64,000 nt of DNA from Actinophytocola xanthii (GCF_001921205.1 NZ_MSIE01000048.1:30893-94892); one strand, 5' to 3'. Positions 34,273 through 44,203 are shown, counted from the first letter of the stretch. Notes: generated by a model not told the origin, from the letters alone. Numbers and translations are program-made.

Positions 34273-35601
34273 ATGATCGCCGACAACGCCGTGGGTGTGC
34301 CGCTGGTCGAGCCGGACTCCGAGGGCATCAGCCCAGACCAGCGACGCGAGATGCAGCAGCGCCGGCTCCGGCGGCTGGTCGACCGGCTGCTGGCGGCGGG
34401 CGGGCTCCAGGCCGCGCGGCTGGTCGACAGCGGGGTCACCAGCGGCGCCGACGTCTCCCTGGACGCACTCGACCGGCTGCCGATGGTCACCAAGCGGGAC
34501 CTGTGGGCGCACTACCCGCACGGCCTGCGCGCCGCCCGGGCCGAGGACATCGTCTGCGTGCACGGCTCGTCCGGCACCGGCGGGCGGCCCACGCTCGTGC
34601 CCTACACCGCCCAGGATGTCGACATCTGGGCCGAGGTGATGGCCAGGGCACTCGGCGGTGCCGGCGCCACCCGCCAGAGTGTCATCCACAACGCCTACGG
34701 CTACGGCCTGTTTACCGGCGGCCTGGGCGTGCACCACGGCGGCATGCGCCTGGGCGCCACCGTCGTCCCTCTTTCCGGTGGAATGACCGAGCGGCAGGTG
34801 CGGATGCTCCAGGACCTGCGTCCCGACATCCTGGCCTGCACCCCCTCGTACGCGATCTTCCTCGGTGAGGCCATGCGGTCGGCCGGGGTCCGCCCGGACA
34901 GCCTGCGGGCGGGCGTGTTCGGGGCCGAGCCCTGGACGAACGAGATGCGGGCCCAGATCGAGAACCTGCTCGGGCTCCGCGCGCTCGACATCTACGGGCT
35001 CTCCGAGATCATCGGCCCGGGGGTGGCCTGCGAGTCGCTGGACTCCGACGGGATGCTGAACGTCGCCGAGGACCACTTCCTGGTGGAGACCGTCGACCGG
35101 AACGGGCACCCCGTGCCGGACGGGACGCCGGGCGAGTTGGTGTTCACCACGCTCACCAAGACCGGCATGCCGCTGTTGCGTTACCGCACCGGTGACGTCG
35201 CCACGCTGGCCGGGCCGGTCCCGGGCGCCCCGCGCACCCTGCGGCGCATGTCGAAGCTGCTCGGCCGAACCGACGACATGCTGGTGGTGCGCGGCGTGAA
35301 CGTCTTCCCCACCGAGATCGAGGCCGTGCTGCTGGCCGACGAGCGGGTGAGCCCGCACTACCTCGTCGTCGAGGACCGGCGGGACGACGCCCGGCCGACG
35401 CTGCGGGTGGCTGTCGAGTCGCTGGTCGCCGAGAGCGAGACCCTCGAGGGCGACCTGACGACCGCCCTGCGCGAGCGGCTGGGGATCGGCTGTGAGGTGC
35501 GCGTGCTGCCCCAGGGCTCGGTCCCCCGCACCGAGGTGGGCAAGGCCCGCCGCTTCGCCAGGTGGACCGGCGGGGAGCCGCCGCTGGCCGGGATCGGGTG
35601 A
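34273..35601 (+). CDS. phenylacetate-CoA ligase-like acyl-adenylating enzyme
   Basis: The 442-residue protein shows the short PaaK-type adenylate-forming layout: AMP-binding GSSGTGGRPT, YGLSEIIGPG, YRTGDVA, and the C-terminal GRTDDMLVVRGVNVFPTEIE. It would activate an aryl or related acid to a CoA thioester via an acyl-adenylate. No paa catabolic genes are nearby, so the natural substrate may not be phenylacetate. The ATG giving MIADNAVG is chosen. It is followed by a convergent DsbA gene 4 nt away. Confidence 0.85.
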   Translation: MIADNAVGVPLVEPDSEGISPDQRREMQQRRLRRLVDRLLAAGGLQAARLVDSGVTSGADVSLDALDRLPMVTKRDLWAHYPHGLRAARAEDIVCVHGSSGTGGRPTLVPYTAQDVDIWAEVMARALGGAGATRQSVIHNAYGYGLFTGGLGVHHGGMRLGATVVPLSGGMTERQVRMLQDLRPDILACTPSYAIFLGEAMRSAGVRPDSLRAGVFGAEPWTNEMRAQIENLLGLRALDIYGLSEIIGPGVACESLDSDGMLNVAEDHFLVETVDRNGHPVPDGTPGELVFTTLTKTGMPLLRYRTGDVATLAGPVPGAPRTLRRMSKLLGRTDDMLVVRGVNVFPTEIEAVLLADERVSPHYLVVEDRRDDARPTLRVAVESLVAESETLEGDLTTALRERLGIGCEVRVLPQGSVPRTEVGKARRFARWTGGEPPLAGIG

Positions 35602-35605
35602 ACGC

Positions 35606-36406
35606 TCAGCCCGCGCGGACCAGCTCGTCCAGCCAGTTCGGGCCGGACGGCTCGACGACCTTCTCGCCGACAGCGATCGTCGGCGTGCCGAAGCCACGCT
35701 GACCGTTGAAGTCCTGCTGTAGGTAGGAGGTCTCGCGCACCTCGTCGAAGTGCGTCTGGATGAGATCGTCGTACTCGTCGCCGTCTACACAGGACTTGAA
35801 GGTCGAGGACGTGATGCCGAGGTCCTTCCCGAGCTCGACGAGCTGCTGGTTGTCCCACCCGCGGGAGCCCTCGGCCGGCTGCGCCTGGTAGAGGCTCAGG
35901 TGGAACTCGGGGAACTTCCCGGCGTCGGCCGCGCACAGTCCGGCGTTGGCGGAGTCCATCGAGTAGCCGGGTGGGTCCGAACGGTCGTTCAACATCGGCA
36001 GCATGTGGTACCGAACCCGCACCGTGCCGTCGGCGACGTACTTCTCGATGTCCTCGTGGTAGCTGTCCTCGAAGGACCGGCACGCGGGGCAGAGGAAGTC
36101 CTCGTACACGTCGAGCGTGACCTCGGCGCTGTCCTCGCCGACGACCACGACGGCTCCGTCACGCCGAGCCGAGTAGGTGGCCTGCGGCGCCGCGGTCTGA
36201 ATGGACTGTCCCTCGGTCTCGTTCTTCTGGCTGTTGGTGTAGATGATCCCGCCCAGCACCGCACCCGCCAACAACACGACCACGACGACCCCGATGATCA
36301 CCGTCTTGCGGTCGACCGAGGGACCCCGGGACACCGGTGCGGACGCACGTCGGCCCGTGGTTTGCGCCTGCCGCTTCTTGCGCGCGTTGCGCTCCGCTCC
36401 ACCCAC
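35606..36406 (-). CDS. membrane-anchored DsbA-like thiol-disulfide oxidoreductase
   Basis: A basic cytoplasmic N-terminus and one membrane helix (about 35-56) tether a thioredoxin-fold domain with active site CPAC (in YEDFLCPACRSFED). The cis-Pro loop is FGTPTI and a second Cys pair lies in GLCAAD/KSCVDG. It would form or rearrange disulfides in exported proteins. The gene starts 3 nt after a MauE-like gene, which suggests they form one redox unit, as in many actinobacteria. Confidence 0.87.
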   Translation of the reverse strand: MGGAERNARKKRQAQTTGRRASAPVSRGPSVDRKTVIIGVVVVVLLAGAVLGGIIYTNSQKNETEGQSIQTAAPQATYSARRDGAVVVVGEDSAEVTLDVYEDFLCPACRSFEDSYHEDIEKYVADGTVRVRYHMLPMLNDRSDPPGYSMDSANAGLCAADAGKFPEFHLSLYQAQPAEGSRGWDNQQLVELGKDLGITSSTFKSCVDGDEYDDLIQTHFDEVRETSYLQQDFNGQRGFGTPTIAVGEKVVEPSGPNWLDELVRAG

Positions 36407-36409
36407 CGT

Positions 36410-36934
36410 TCACGTCCTTCCCTGCGGGTCCCCGGTGTCGACAGTGTCCTCCACGTCCTGTCGGTTACCGGTGAGCCAGCCGTCCAGCGAGAACGGAGTC
36501 CGCGGGCGCACCACCAGCCACGCGCAGAGCAGCAGGAACCCGATATCGCGAGCGATCTCCTCCGGGTAGGCCGTCTCGCCCGCTGCCACCTGCCCCCCGC
36601 CCCCGAAACACCCGCAGTCGATCGAGAGCCCCCGAGCCCAGGCCTGCGCGACGGCCCCGACGAACGCGAGCAGCACGACAGCCGAGACCGCCGCCACAAC
36701 CCGGGTCCCGAGCCCCACCAGCAGCAGCACCCCCAGCGCCAGCTCGAGAAAGGGAACCGCGGCCGCGACAACACTGACCAGCCCGGCCGGCAACAGGTCA
36801 TAAGCCTGCACGGCGACATAGGCCTGGTTCAGATCGGCAACCTTGATCCCCCCCGAGACCAGCCAGACCCCGGCCAACCCCAACCGCACAAGCACCCCGA
36901 TGCCGTCAAGCACCCGCCCACCCGGTCGACCCAC
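36410..36934 (-). CDS. MauE/DoxX-like membrane protein
   Basis: A 174-residue protein with four membrane segments (about 12-30, 45-62, 65-85 and 128-145) and a Cys-rich loop DCGCFGGGG, characteristic of the MauE family that works with thiol-disulfide enzymes. It is immediately upstream of the DsbA-like gene (3-nt gap), so a role in maintaining the DsbA redox state is likely but inferred. Confidence 0.8.
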   Translation of the reverse strand: MGRPGGRVLDGIGVLVRLGLAGVWLVSGGIKVADLNQAYVAVQAYDLLPAGLVSVVAAAVPFLELALGVLLLVGLGTRVVAAVSAVVLLAFVGAVAQAWARGLSIDCGCFGGGGQVAAGETAYPEEIARDIGFLLLCAWLVVRPRTPFSLDGWLTGNRQDVEDTVDTGDPQGRT

Positions 36935-36964
36935 ACCCCGACGCTACCGAACCCCCACACCCCC

Positions 36965-37039
36965 GCCACTGCTCCCCGCCCATCACTGATCCCCTCCTCC
37001 CCCGTGACTGGTCCCCATCCCTGTCGCTGGTCCCCACCC
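36965..37039. repeat. four short degenerate tandem repeats
   Basis: Units like CACTGCTCCCC, CACTGATCCCC, GACTGGTCCCC and CGCTGGTCCCC start at about 36966, 36983, 37005 and 37024, spaced 17-22 nt. They lie upstream of the MauE gene and downstream of tmRNA. Function unknown. Confidence 0.5.
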
Positions 37040-37121
37040 CCAGTTCCACGCTGGGTCAGCAGGAGCTCGCACCGTGGGGGGCATGGGGGGCTCGGCCCCC
37101 CAACGCGGTTCCGACACGAAA

Positions 37122-37152
37122 CCGGCGAGCGCTCTGTGCGAGCACTCGCCGG
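37122..37152 (-). terminator. hairpin after tmRNA
   Basis: CCGGCGAGCGC and GCACTCGCCGG pair with one G-U, forming an 11-bp stem 8 nt after the mature tmRNA 3' end. A second GC hairpin (GGGGGG/CCCCCC) follows at about 37085-37101. Confidence 0.7.
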
Positions 37153-37159
37153 CCATTCG

Positions 37160-37532
37160 TGGAGGTGCCGGGAATCGAACCCGGGTCCTCTGTCGTCTCG
37201 ACAGGGCTTCTCCGTGCGCAGTTCACTGTGCCTCTACTCGGCCCCATCGGTCACGTGAACAAGCCGATGTGACGAGCCCAGCCGCTGTAGATGTCCCACC
37301 GCGGGTCCGCGGCCAACCCGCGACGGTGAGCCTCCTAGCTGATGCCGGCAAACCGGGTCGGAGGCGACCCCGGGCCGACAGACGTCAACTACTCGCTCAG
37401 GCGGCGAGTGCGACGTCGGCCTTGGAATTAACCTTGGCGCATATTGGTTTGCGGCGACGCTTTAGGTGGCCATCCGCCTGCACCTGCACGCTTCCCCTGA
37501 ATCAACGTCCAGAGTCGAAACCGTTCACCCCC
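37160..37532 (-). ncRNA. ssrA: transfer-messenger RNA (tmRNA)
   Basis: The 5' end GGGGGTGAACGGTTTCGAC pairs with the 3' CACCTCC, giving a tRNA-like acceptor; the T arm reads GGGTTCGATTCCC. An internal frame (37397-37438) encodes the degradation tag AKVNSKADVALAA followed by TGA. With SmpB it rescues stalled ribosomes and marks the nascent chain for ClpXP-type proteolysis. CCA is not encoded. A TAGACT -10-like box lies at 37555-37560. smpB lies 6 kb away on the same strand rather than adjacent. Confidence 0.95.
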
Positions 37533-37695
37533 TCGTCGTGGGTCGTCCACGCCAAGTCTAACGCTCCGGCGCCCACGGATCATCCCGGTTCCCCGGGGGT
37601 AGGGAAAACCCCACCCCCAACATTGCGGATCACCCCATGGTCCGCCGCCCCCCGTCCCGACATCCTTCAAGGGCGACACGACGAAGGAGACGACG

Positions 37696-38391
37696 ATGAC
37701 CACCGAAAGCGACGGCACCCAGCCCAACCCACCCTTGCTGGGCTCGATCACGTACCTGGTGATGAACCTGCCCATCGGCATCGCCTCGTTCGTGTTCGTC
37801 GTCACCTCCGCCGCGGTGGGGCTGAGCACCGTCATCATCTGGGTCGGTGTCGCGGTCCTCGCCCTGGCCACGCTGGTCTGGCGAGGTGCGGCGCAGCTCG
37901 AACGGATGCGCGTCCACGCCCTCCTCGGCACCTACATCGCCTCGCCCTACCGGCCGCTTCCCGAGGGCGTGGGGCGCCGGGTCACTGCCCGCTTCAAGGA
38001 CCCGGCCACCTACAAGGACATGACCTACCACCTGCTCCTGCTGCCGATCGGCATCGCCGAGTTCACGGTCATGGTCTGCACCTGGGCCACCGGCCTGTGG
38101 CTCGTGGCCCTCCCACTGCTGTTCCCGTGGCTCCCGTTCGACTGGCGCCCGATCGTCTGGAACGAGACCGTGATCCAGACCGACTCCTGGACCGACACCC
38201 TGCCCTGGGCCGCCCTGGGCGTGCTGGTGCTGGCCATCGCGATCGCGCTCACCCGCGCCCTGGCCACTGGACATGCCCGGTACGCACGGGCGATGCTCGG
38301 CCCGAGCCGGCAGCGCATCGAGCGCCTGCACACCCTGGACACCGCCGGCGTCATCGACTGGAGCGACACCTCGGCGACGGTGGTTCGATGA
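37696..38391 (+). CDS. membrane sensor-domain protein
   Basis: A 231-residue protein with about five membrane segments arranged as two hydrophobic pairs around FKDPATYKDMTYHLLLLPIGI. It resembles the 'Sensor' domain (PF13796-like) found fused to actinobacterial histidine kinases. The next gene encodes a kinase carrying the same type of domain, and the two overlap by 4 nt (ATGA). It may be a stand-alone copy of the sensor half or a partner that modulates the kinase. Confidence 0.75.
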   Translation: MTTESDGTQPNPPLLGSITYLVMNLPIGIASFVFVVTSAAVGLSTVIIWVGVAVLALATLVWRGAAQLERMRVHALLGTYIASPYRPLPEGVGRRVTARFKDPATYKDMTYHLLLLPIGIAEFTVMVCTWATGLWLVALPLLFPWLPFDWRPIVWNETVIQTDSWTDTLPWAALGVLVLAIAIALTRALATGHARYARAMLGPSRQRIERLHTLDTAGVIDWSDTSATVVR

Positions 38392-39626
38392 CCAGCCCAG
38401 AGCCCCTGTACCTGGTGCCGGACCCGGTGGCGCGGGATGCTGACACCGTGCCACCGCCTCCCCCGACGCCGACCCCGACTTCGACGCCGACCGAGAACAC
38501 CGGGCCCTCACTGCTCGTCCGCGGCCTCAGCTCGGCCCTGTTCATGCTGGCCGGCTTCCCGCTGAGCCTGTTCTCGTTCATCACGATCGTCACGCTGTTC
38601 TCGGTCGGGGTCGGCACGCTGGTCATCTGGGTCGGGCTCGGCGTCCTGCTGGTGGCGATGCACCTGGTCACCGGGCTGGCGGCAGCCAACCGAGTGCTCT
38701 TCCGAGCGTTGCTCGGGGTCGACATCCGCACCCCGAAGGTCCCCGTGGACCAGTCGGCCACGACGTGGCGGCGCCAGCTCAACCGGATGCAGCACCCCCA
38801 GACCTGGCGGAACATCGCCTACCTGCTGGCCTCGTTCCCCCTGCACGTGGTGGGGTTCCCGCTGGCCATCGCCGGGGTCATCCTGCTGCCGATCGGGTTG
38901 TTCGTGCTGCCGGTGGTGGCCTCGCTGCACGTGATGCTGGCCAGGGCACTGCTCGGCCCCAACGAGACCGAGCAGCTCGTGGAGAAGGCCGAGCACCTGC
39001 AGGCATCCAGGGCCAGGGGGGTCGACGCCGCCGAGGCGGAGCGCAGGCGGATCGAGCGCGACCTGCACGACGGCGCCCAGCAGCGGCTGGTCGCGGTGGC
39101 GATGGGCCTGGGCCGGGCGAAAACCAAGCTCGACGCCGACCCGGACACGGCCCGCGCGCTCATCGACGAGGCGCACGCCGACGCCAAGCTGGCCGTCTCC
39201 GAGCTGCGTGACCTCGCCCGCGGCATCTACCCCGCCGTGCTCGGCGACCGCGGGCTGGACGCCGCGCTGTCGTCGCTGGCAGCCAAGTGCCCGGTGCCGG
39301 TCGACGTGCACGTGCAGATCGACCCGCGGCCACCGGCGGCGGTCGAGAGCACCGCGTACTTCATCGTGGGCGAGGCGCTGACCAACGTCGCCAAGCACTC
39401 CGGCGCCACCCAGGCCAAGGTCAACGCCTGGCGCGAGGAGCGGCCCAGCGGGGACCAGGTCATCGTCGAGATCACCGACGACGGCAACGGCGGCGCGTCG
39501 ATGCGGTCCGGTGGTGGGCTTGCCGGGCTCGCCGACCGGGCTGCCACGATTGACGGCGTGATGACCGTGGTGAGCCCGCTCGGCGGGCCGACAGTGATCA
39601 GGGCGGACCTGCCGTGCACGTGGTGA
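38388..39626 (+). CDS. sensor histidine kinase with N-terminal Sensor domain
   Basis: After a Pro/Thr-rich start comes a Sensor domain with about four membrane helices (50-190). A HisKA_3 helix follows with phospho-His in RRIERDLHDGAQQRL, and then an HATPase domain (VGEALTNVAKHSGA, GGGLAGLADRA). Total 412 residues. It is translationally coupled to the upstream sensor protein and to the downstream response regulator, whose start lies inside its last codons. Confidence 0.88.
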   Translation: MTSPEPLYLVPDPVARDADTVPPPPPTPTPTSTPTENTGPSLLVRGLSSALFMLAGFPLSLFSFITIVTLFSVGVGTLVIWVGLGVLLVAMHLVTGLAAANRVLFRALLGVDIRTPKVPVDQSATTWRRQLNRMQHPQTWRNIAYLLASFPLHVVGFPLAIAGVILLPIGLFVLPVVASLHVMLARALLGPNETEQLVEKAEHLQASRARGVDAAEAERRRIERDLHDGAQQRLVAVAMGLGRAKTKLDADPDTARALIDEAHADAKLAVSELRDLARGIYPAVLGDRGLDAALSSLAAKCPVPVDVHVQIDPRPPAAVESTAYFIVGEALTNVAKHSGATQAKVNAWREERPSGDQVIVEITDDGNGGASMRSGGGLAGLADRAATIDGVMTVVSPLGGPTVIRADLPCTW

Positions 39627-40258
39627 TCGCGGAGGACTCGGTCCTGCTGCGGGCCGGCCTTCAGCGCCTGCTCGCCGACGAGCACATCGAGACCGTGGCC
39701 GCGGTCGAGGACGGGGACGAGCTGCTGGTCGCGATCAGCGAGCACCGCCCCGACCTCGCGATCGTCGACGTGCGGATGCCGCCCACGTTCACCGACGAGG
39801 GGCTGCGTGCCGCGTTGCGTGCCCGCGAGCAGCTGCCCGGCCTGCCGGTGCTGGTGCTCTCCCAGTACGTGGAGGAGCGCTACGCCGTCGAGCTGCTCTC
39901 CGGCGGCGCCGGCGGGGTGGGCTACCTGCTCAAGGAGCGGGTGGCCGACGTGGCGGAGTTCGTGGACGCGGTGCACCGGGTCGCCGGCGGCGGCACCTGC
40001 ATCGACCAGGAGGTGATCGCGCAGCTGATGGCCCGAGGTAGGCGGAATCCCATCGACGTGCTGACGCCGCGCGAACGCGAGGTGCTGGGCCTGATGGCCC
40101 AGGGCCTGTCGAACGTCGCCATCGCCAAGTCGCTCACCGTGTCCGACGGCGCGGTCGAGAAGCACGTGGGCAACATCTTCTCCAAGCTGGGCCTGGAGCC
40201 CAGCTCCGTGGAGCACCGCCGCGTCCGAGCGGTACTCACCTTCCTCGAACAAGGCTGA
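39614..40258 (+). CDS. LuxR/NarL-family response regulator
   Basis: A receiver domain (VVIAEDSVLL, phospho-Asp in LAIVDVRMP, Lys in GYLLKERV) is followed by a LuxR helix-turn-helix (LTPREREVLGLMAQGLSNVA). The GTG start overlaps the kinase by 13 nt. No target operon can be read from sequence. Confidence 0.9.
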   Translation: MHVVIAEDSVLLRAGLQRLLADEHIETVAAVEDGDELLVAISEHRPDLAIVDVRMPPTFTDEGLRAALRAREQLPGLPVLVLSQYVEERYAVELLSGGAGGVGYLLKERVADVAEFVDAVHRVAGGGTCIDQEVIAQLMARGRRNPIDVLTPREREVLGLMAQGLSNVAIAKSLTVSDGAVEKHVGNIFSKLGLEPSSVEHRRVRAVLTFLEQG

Positions 40259-40348
40259 ACCACCCGGCCCCGCCACCGGCGGACCGCTTCGCTCGCGAAC
40301 CGCGCCGTGGACGTCAGGGACAAAGTCGGCAAGCCGAACAGACGAACA

Positions 40349-40385
40349 GCCGGTGCCCCCGCCCGTGAGGGGCAGGGACACCGGC
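40349..40385 (-). terminator. hairpin after lon
   Basis: GCCGGTG and CACCGGC form the base of the stem, with a further GCCCC/GGGGC pairing above. It lies about 16 nt past the lon stop codon. Confidence 0.65.
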
Positions 40386-40400
40386 TGGCGAGAACCGCGC

Positions 40401-42773
40401 TCAGGCCGCGACGGTGGCGGCCGCCGGGACCGGCTCCAGCGCGACGTCCAGGACCTCGCGCACATCGCCGGCCAGGTGGATGGTCAACTCGTCACGCACC
40501 GACGACGGCACGTCGTCCAGGTCGGGCTCGTTGCGCTTGGGCAGCACGACCGTGGTGATGCCGGCCCGGTGGGCGGCGAGCAGCTTCTGCTTCACCCCGC
40601 CGATCGGCAGCACCCGCCCGGTCAGCGACACCTCGCCCGTCATCGCGACGTCCGAGCGGACCGGCCGTCCCGACAGCAGCGACGCGAGCGCCGTGGTCAT
40701 CGTCACGCCGGCGGACGGGCCGTCCTTGGGAACCGCGCCGGCCGGGACGTGGACGTGCACGCCCCGCTCGGACAGCGTCCCCACCGGCACGTCGAGCACG
40801 TCGCCGTGCGAGCGCAGGTAGGACAGCGCGATCTGCGCCGACTCCTTCATCACGTCGCCGAGCTGACCAGTGAGCGTGACGCCGGTAGCACCGGACTCCT
40901 TCGACGCGACCGACGCCTCGACGAACAACACGTCGCCGCCGGCACCGGTGACCGCGAGCCCCGTCGCGACCCCGGGAACCGCCGTCCGCTCGGCCGACTC
41001 CGGGGTGTGCTTCGGCTGCCCGAGGTACCCGCGCAGGTCCCCGGCGTCCACGGTCAGCGGCAGCGTCGTCTGGTCGACCGCGAGCTGCGCGGTGATCTTG
41101 CGCAGCACCCGCGCGACCGAACGCTCCAGCTGCCGGACCCCGGCCTCCCGGGTGTACTCCCCCGCCACCAGCCGCAGGGCGTCGTCGGTGACCGTCACCT
41201 CGTCCGGGCCGAGCCCGGCCCGCTCCAGCTGCCGGGGCAGCAGGTGGTCCCGGGCGATCGTGACCTTCTCCTCCTCGGTGTACCCGTCGAGGGTCACCAA
41301 CTCCATGCGGTCGAGCAGCGGCGCCGGAATCGAGTCGATCACGTTGGCCGTGGCCAGGAACACCACGTCGGACAGGTCGAGCTCGACCTCGAGGTAGTGG
41401 TCGCGGAAGGTGTGGTTCTGCGCGGGGTCGAGGACCTCGAGCAGGGCCGCGGTCGGGTCGCCCCGGTAGTCCGCGCCGACCTTGTCGATCTCGTCGAGCA
41501 GCACGACCGGGTTCATCGAGCCGGCCTCGGAGATGGCACGCACGATCCGACCCGGCAACGCACCGACGTAGGTACGCCGGTGGCCGCGGATCTCCGCCTC
41601 GTCCCGCACACCGCCGAGCGCGACCCGCACGAACTTGCGCCCCATGGCGCGCGCGACCGACTCGCCGAGCGAGGTCTTGCCGACCCCGGGCGGACCGGCC
41701 AGCGCCAACACCGCACCGCTGCGGCGGCCGCCGACGACCCCGAGCCCGCGCTCGTCCCGCCGCTTGCGCACGGCCAGGTACTCGATGATGCGCTCCTTGA
41801 CGTCCTCGAGCCCCGAGTGGTCGGCGTCGAGGACCTCCCGGGCGCCCCTGATGTCGTAGGCGTCGTCGGTCCTGGTGTTCCACGGCATCTCGAGCACCGT
41901 GTCCAGCCAGGTCCGGATCCAGCCGACCTCGGGGGACTGCTCGGAGGTCCGCTCGAGCTTGTCCACCTCGGCCATCGCGGCCTCGTGCACCTTCTCCGGC
42001 AGCGCCGCCGCCTCGACGCGGGCGCGGTAGTCCTGCTCCTCGGACTCCGGTCGGCCGTCCAGCTCGGCCAGCTCCTTGCGGACCGCGGCCAGTTGCTGGC
42101 GCAGCAGGAACTCCCGCTGCTGGCGCTCCATGCCTTCCTTGACGTCCTTGCGAATGGTCTCGGCGACATCGAGCTCGGCGAGGTGCTCACGCCCCCACTC
42201 GAGCAGCTTCTCCAGCCGCTCGGCCGTGTCGGCGGTCTCGAGCAGCCAGAGCTTCTGCTCGTCGGAGAGGTAGGGCGCATACCCGGCCATGTCGGCGAGC
42301 GCCGAGGGGTCGGCCTCCTGCTGGACGGTGTCCACCACCTGCCACGCACCGCGCTGCTGGAGCATGGTGATGACCAGCGACTTGTACTCCTTGGCCAGCT
42401 CACGGGCCCGGTCGGACGCGGCCGGCACCGGCGACACCTCGACCTGCACCCACAGGGCGGCGCCCGGGCCGGTGGTCCCGGCGCCGATGCGCACCCGCTC
42501 GGTGCCGCGCACCACGGCGGCGAGCTCACCGCCGGGCAGCCGCCCGACCTGCTCGACCACGCCGAGCACACCCACCCGCGCGTACTTGCCGTCCAGGCGC
42601 GGCACCATCACCACGCGGGGCTTATCGCCCCCGGCGGCCACCGCCTGGGCGGCCTCCACCGCCGCCCGGACCTCGGCTCCGTCGGTGCCGGCCAGCCGGA
42701 TCGGCACGACCATGCCCGGCAGGAGCACGGTGTCGTCCAGCGGTAGTACCGGGAGCGTCAACGAGTCTGCCAT
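40401..42773 (-). CDS. lon: ATP-dependent Lon protease
   Basis: All Lon domains are present: N-terminal LAN domain ([19 protein letters not shown]), AAA+ module with Walker [10 protein letters not shown] and LLDEIDK, and a serine-lysine protease domain with Ser in KDGPSAGVT and Lys in [10 protein letters not shown]. It degrades misfolded and specific regulatory proteins in the cytoplasm. The ATG at 42773 has GGAGG about 8 nt upstream. A HAIR-like element just before it indicates HspR repression, as known for Streptomyces lon. Confidence 0.95.
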   Translation of the reverse strand: MADSLTLPVLPLDDTVLLPGMVVPIRLAGTDGAEVRAAVEAAQAVAAGGDKPRVVMVPRLDGKYARVGVLGVVEQVGRLPGGELAAVVRGTERVRIGAGTTGPGAALWVQVEVSPVPAASDRARELAKEYKSLVITMLQQRGAWQVVDTVQQEADPSALADMAGYAPYLSDEQKLWLLETADTAERLEKLLEWGREHLAELDVAETIRKDVKEGMERQQREFLLRQQLAAVRKELAELDGRPESEEQDYRARVEAAALPEKVHEAAMAEVDKLERTSEQSPEVGWIRTWLDTVLEMPWNTRTDDAYDIRGAREVLDADHSGLEDVKERIIEYLAVRKRRDERGLGVVGGRRSGAVLALAGPPGVGKTSLGESVARAMGRKFVRVALGGVRDEAEIRGHRRTYVGALPGRIVRAISEAGSMNPVVLLDEIDKVGADYRGDPTAALLEVLDPAQNHTFRDHYLEVELDLSDVVFLATANVIDSIPAPLLDRMELVTLDGYTEEEKVTIARDHLLPRQLERAGLGPDEVTVTDDALRLVAGEYTREAGVRQLERSVARVLRKITAQLAVDQTTLPLTVDAGDLRGYLGQPKHTPESAERTAVPGVATGLAVTGAGGDVLFVEASVASKESGATGVTLTGQLGDVMKESAQIALSYLRSHGDVLDVPVGTLSERGVHVHVPAGAVPKDGPSAGVTMTTALASLLSGRPVRSDVAMTGEVSLTGRVLPIGGVKQKLLAAHRAGITTVVLPKRNEPDLDDVPSSVRDELTIHLAGDVREVLDVALEPVPAAATVAA

Positions 42774-42789
42774 GAGAACACCCTCCAAA

Positions 42790-42810
42790 GTTGAGTCTGC
42801 TCTGCTCAAC
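42790..42810 (-). promoter_or_regulatory. HspR HAIR-like operator before lon
   Basis: On the coding strand GTTGAGC, a 7-nt spacer, then ACTCAAC match the HAIR consensus CTTGAGT-N7-ACTCAAG in spacing and in 11 of 14 arm positions. It lies 16-37 nt upstream of the lon start, between it and the amidohydrolase stop. HspR repression of lon via HAIR is established in Streptomyces; here it is inferred. Confidence 0.75.
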
Positions 42811-42821
42811 CCAAACGGGTG

Positions 42822-43730
42822 TCAGGATGTTTCCCCTGGCTGTTCGCCCAGAGCGAGCAGGCGCCGAGGGGTGTCGTGCAGCACGGCCACCAGGAAGTCC
42901 CGGCCGAGCCGGTCGTCGGCGGCGGCCCAGTCGGCGATGGCCCTCAGCTGGGTGGCGTAGTCGTAGGGGATGTTGGGGAAGTCGGTGCCCAGCGCGACCC
43001 GGTCGGCGACACTGGCGAGCCGTGCGGTCCAGTCCGCCGGCAGCGGGGCGCCCGAGGTGTTGAACGGCACACCGACCATCGTCGTGTCCAGGTGCACCCG
43101 CGGGTAGCGCTCGACGAGGTCCAGCGCGCCCGAGTAGTCCGGTGCCCCGGCGTGGGCGAGCACCGCGACGAGCCGTGGGTGACGGGCCAGCACCTGTTCG
43201 AAGACGTCCAGACCGGTGTACCGCCCCGCCAGGGGCCCGTGGCCGCAGTGCACGACCACCGGAACCCCGGCCTCGGCGAGCAGCCCCCACGCCGGGTCCA
43301 GCTCAGGGTCACGAGGGTCGTACCCGCCGACCTGGATGTGCGACTTGACGCACCGCGCACCCGCGGCCAGCGCCTCACCCAGGTAGTCGACGACACCGGG
43401 CTCGGGGTAGAGGGTCGCGGTCGGCACCGCGCCGGGGGTCCTGGCCGCGAAGTCGAGCACCCACTCGGTCAGCCACGCCGCCATCCCCGGCTTGTGCGGG
43501 TAGACCAGCGGCGCGAACGCGCGGACGCCCAGCTTCTCGAGGATGGCGAGCCGTTCGGGAACCGGGAGCCGGTAACGGATCGGCCACTCGGTGCCGTACT
43601 CCTGCCTCGCCCGGTCGAAGAACGCCCACACCTTGCGCTCGACCTGCTCGGGGAGGAAGTGCACGTGCAGGTCGACGAGCCCGGGCAGGCCCAGCGAGGC
43701 CAGGAACCCGGGCACGTCGGCATCGTTCAC
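42822..43730 (-). CDS. amidohydrolase family metal-dependent hydrolase
   Basis: The 302-residue protein has the TIM-barrel amidohydrolase pattern: HVHF near residue 22 as the first metal site, [13 protein letters not shown], and a late GTDFPN Asp. It fits the ACMSD/amidohydrolase_2 group, which includes decarboxylases as well as hydrolases; substrate not assignable. Its start overlaps the smpB stop (ATGA), so it is cotranscribed with smpB, probably without functional connection. Confidence 0.82.
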   Translation of the reverse strand: MNDADVPGFLASLGLPGLVDLHVHFLPEQVERKVWAFFDRARQEYGTEWPIRYRLPVPERLAILEKLGVRAFAPLVYPHKPGMAAWLTEWVLDFAARTPGAVPTATLYPEPGVVDYLGEALAAGARCVKSHIQVGGYDPRDPELDPAWGLLAEAGVPVVVHCGHGPLAGRYTGLDVFEQVLARHPRLVAVLAHAGAPDYSGALDLVERYPRVHLDTTMVGVPFNTSGAPLPADWTARLASVADRVALGTDFPNIPYDYATQLRAIADWAAADDRLGRDFLVAVLHDTPRRLLALGEQPGETS

Positions 43731-44203
43731 ACGCGGCCTTTCGCCGCCCGTCCCGCTGCCCTCTCGATCTCCCGCTGCGCGTCCCGCTTGGCCATCGACT
43801 GGCGCTTGTCGTAGGCCTTCTTGCCGCGCGCCAGCGCGAGCTCGACCTTGACCTTGCCGTCCTTGAAGTACATCGACAGCGGCACCAGCGACAGGCCGCT
43901 CTCCTTGGTCTTCCCGATCAGCCGCAGGATCTCGCTCTTGTGCAGGAGCAGCTTGCGGGTACGGCGCGGCGTGTGGTTGGTCCAGGTGCCGAGCACGTAC
44001 TCCGGGATGTGCAGGTTCCGCAGCCAGACCTCGCCGTCGTCGACCGTGGCGAAGGCGTCCACAAGGGACGCCCGCCCGAGCCGCAGCGACTTCACCTCGG
44101 TGCCCATCAGCGCGATCCCGGCCTCGTAGGTGTCCAGGATCGTGTAGTCGTGCCGCGCCTTGCGGTTCGACGCGATCACCTTCTGGCCACGTTCCTTCGT
44201 CAC
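43727..44203 (-). CDS. smpB: tmRNA-binding protein SmpB
   Basis: The 158-residue protein carries SmpB hallmarks: [46 protein letters not shown], and the basic C-terminal tail with [11 protein letters not shown] that enters the ribosomal A site. It brings tmRNA to stalled ribosomes. It sits in the common ftsE-ftsX-smpB order. Confidence 0.96.
   Translation of the reverse strand: MTKERGQKVIASNRKARHDYTILDTYEAGIALMGTEVKSLRLGRASLVDAFATVDDGEVWLRNLHIPEYVLGTWTNHTPRRTRKLLLHKSEILRLIGKTKESGLSLVPLSMYFKDGKVKVELALARGKKAYDKRQSMAKRDAQREIERAAGRAAKGRV

Noticed and set aside
33928..35697. 589-codon minus-strand frame opposite the CoA ligase
   Set aside because: Shadow of the ligase gene that also runs through tRNA-Ala; no motifs.
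37074..38387. Open frame upstream of the Sensor-domain kinase start
   Set aside because: It crosses tmRNA antisense and the overlapping sensor gene; the kinase domain order begins only at 38388.
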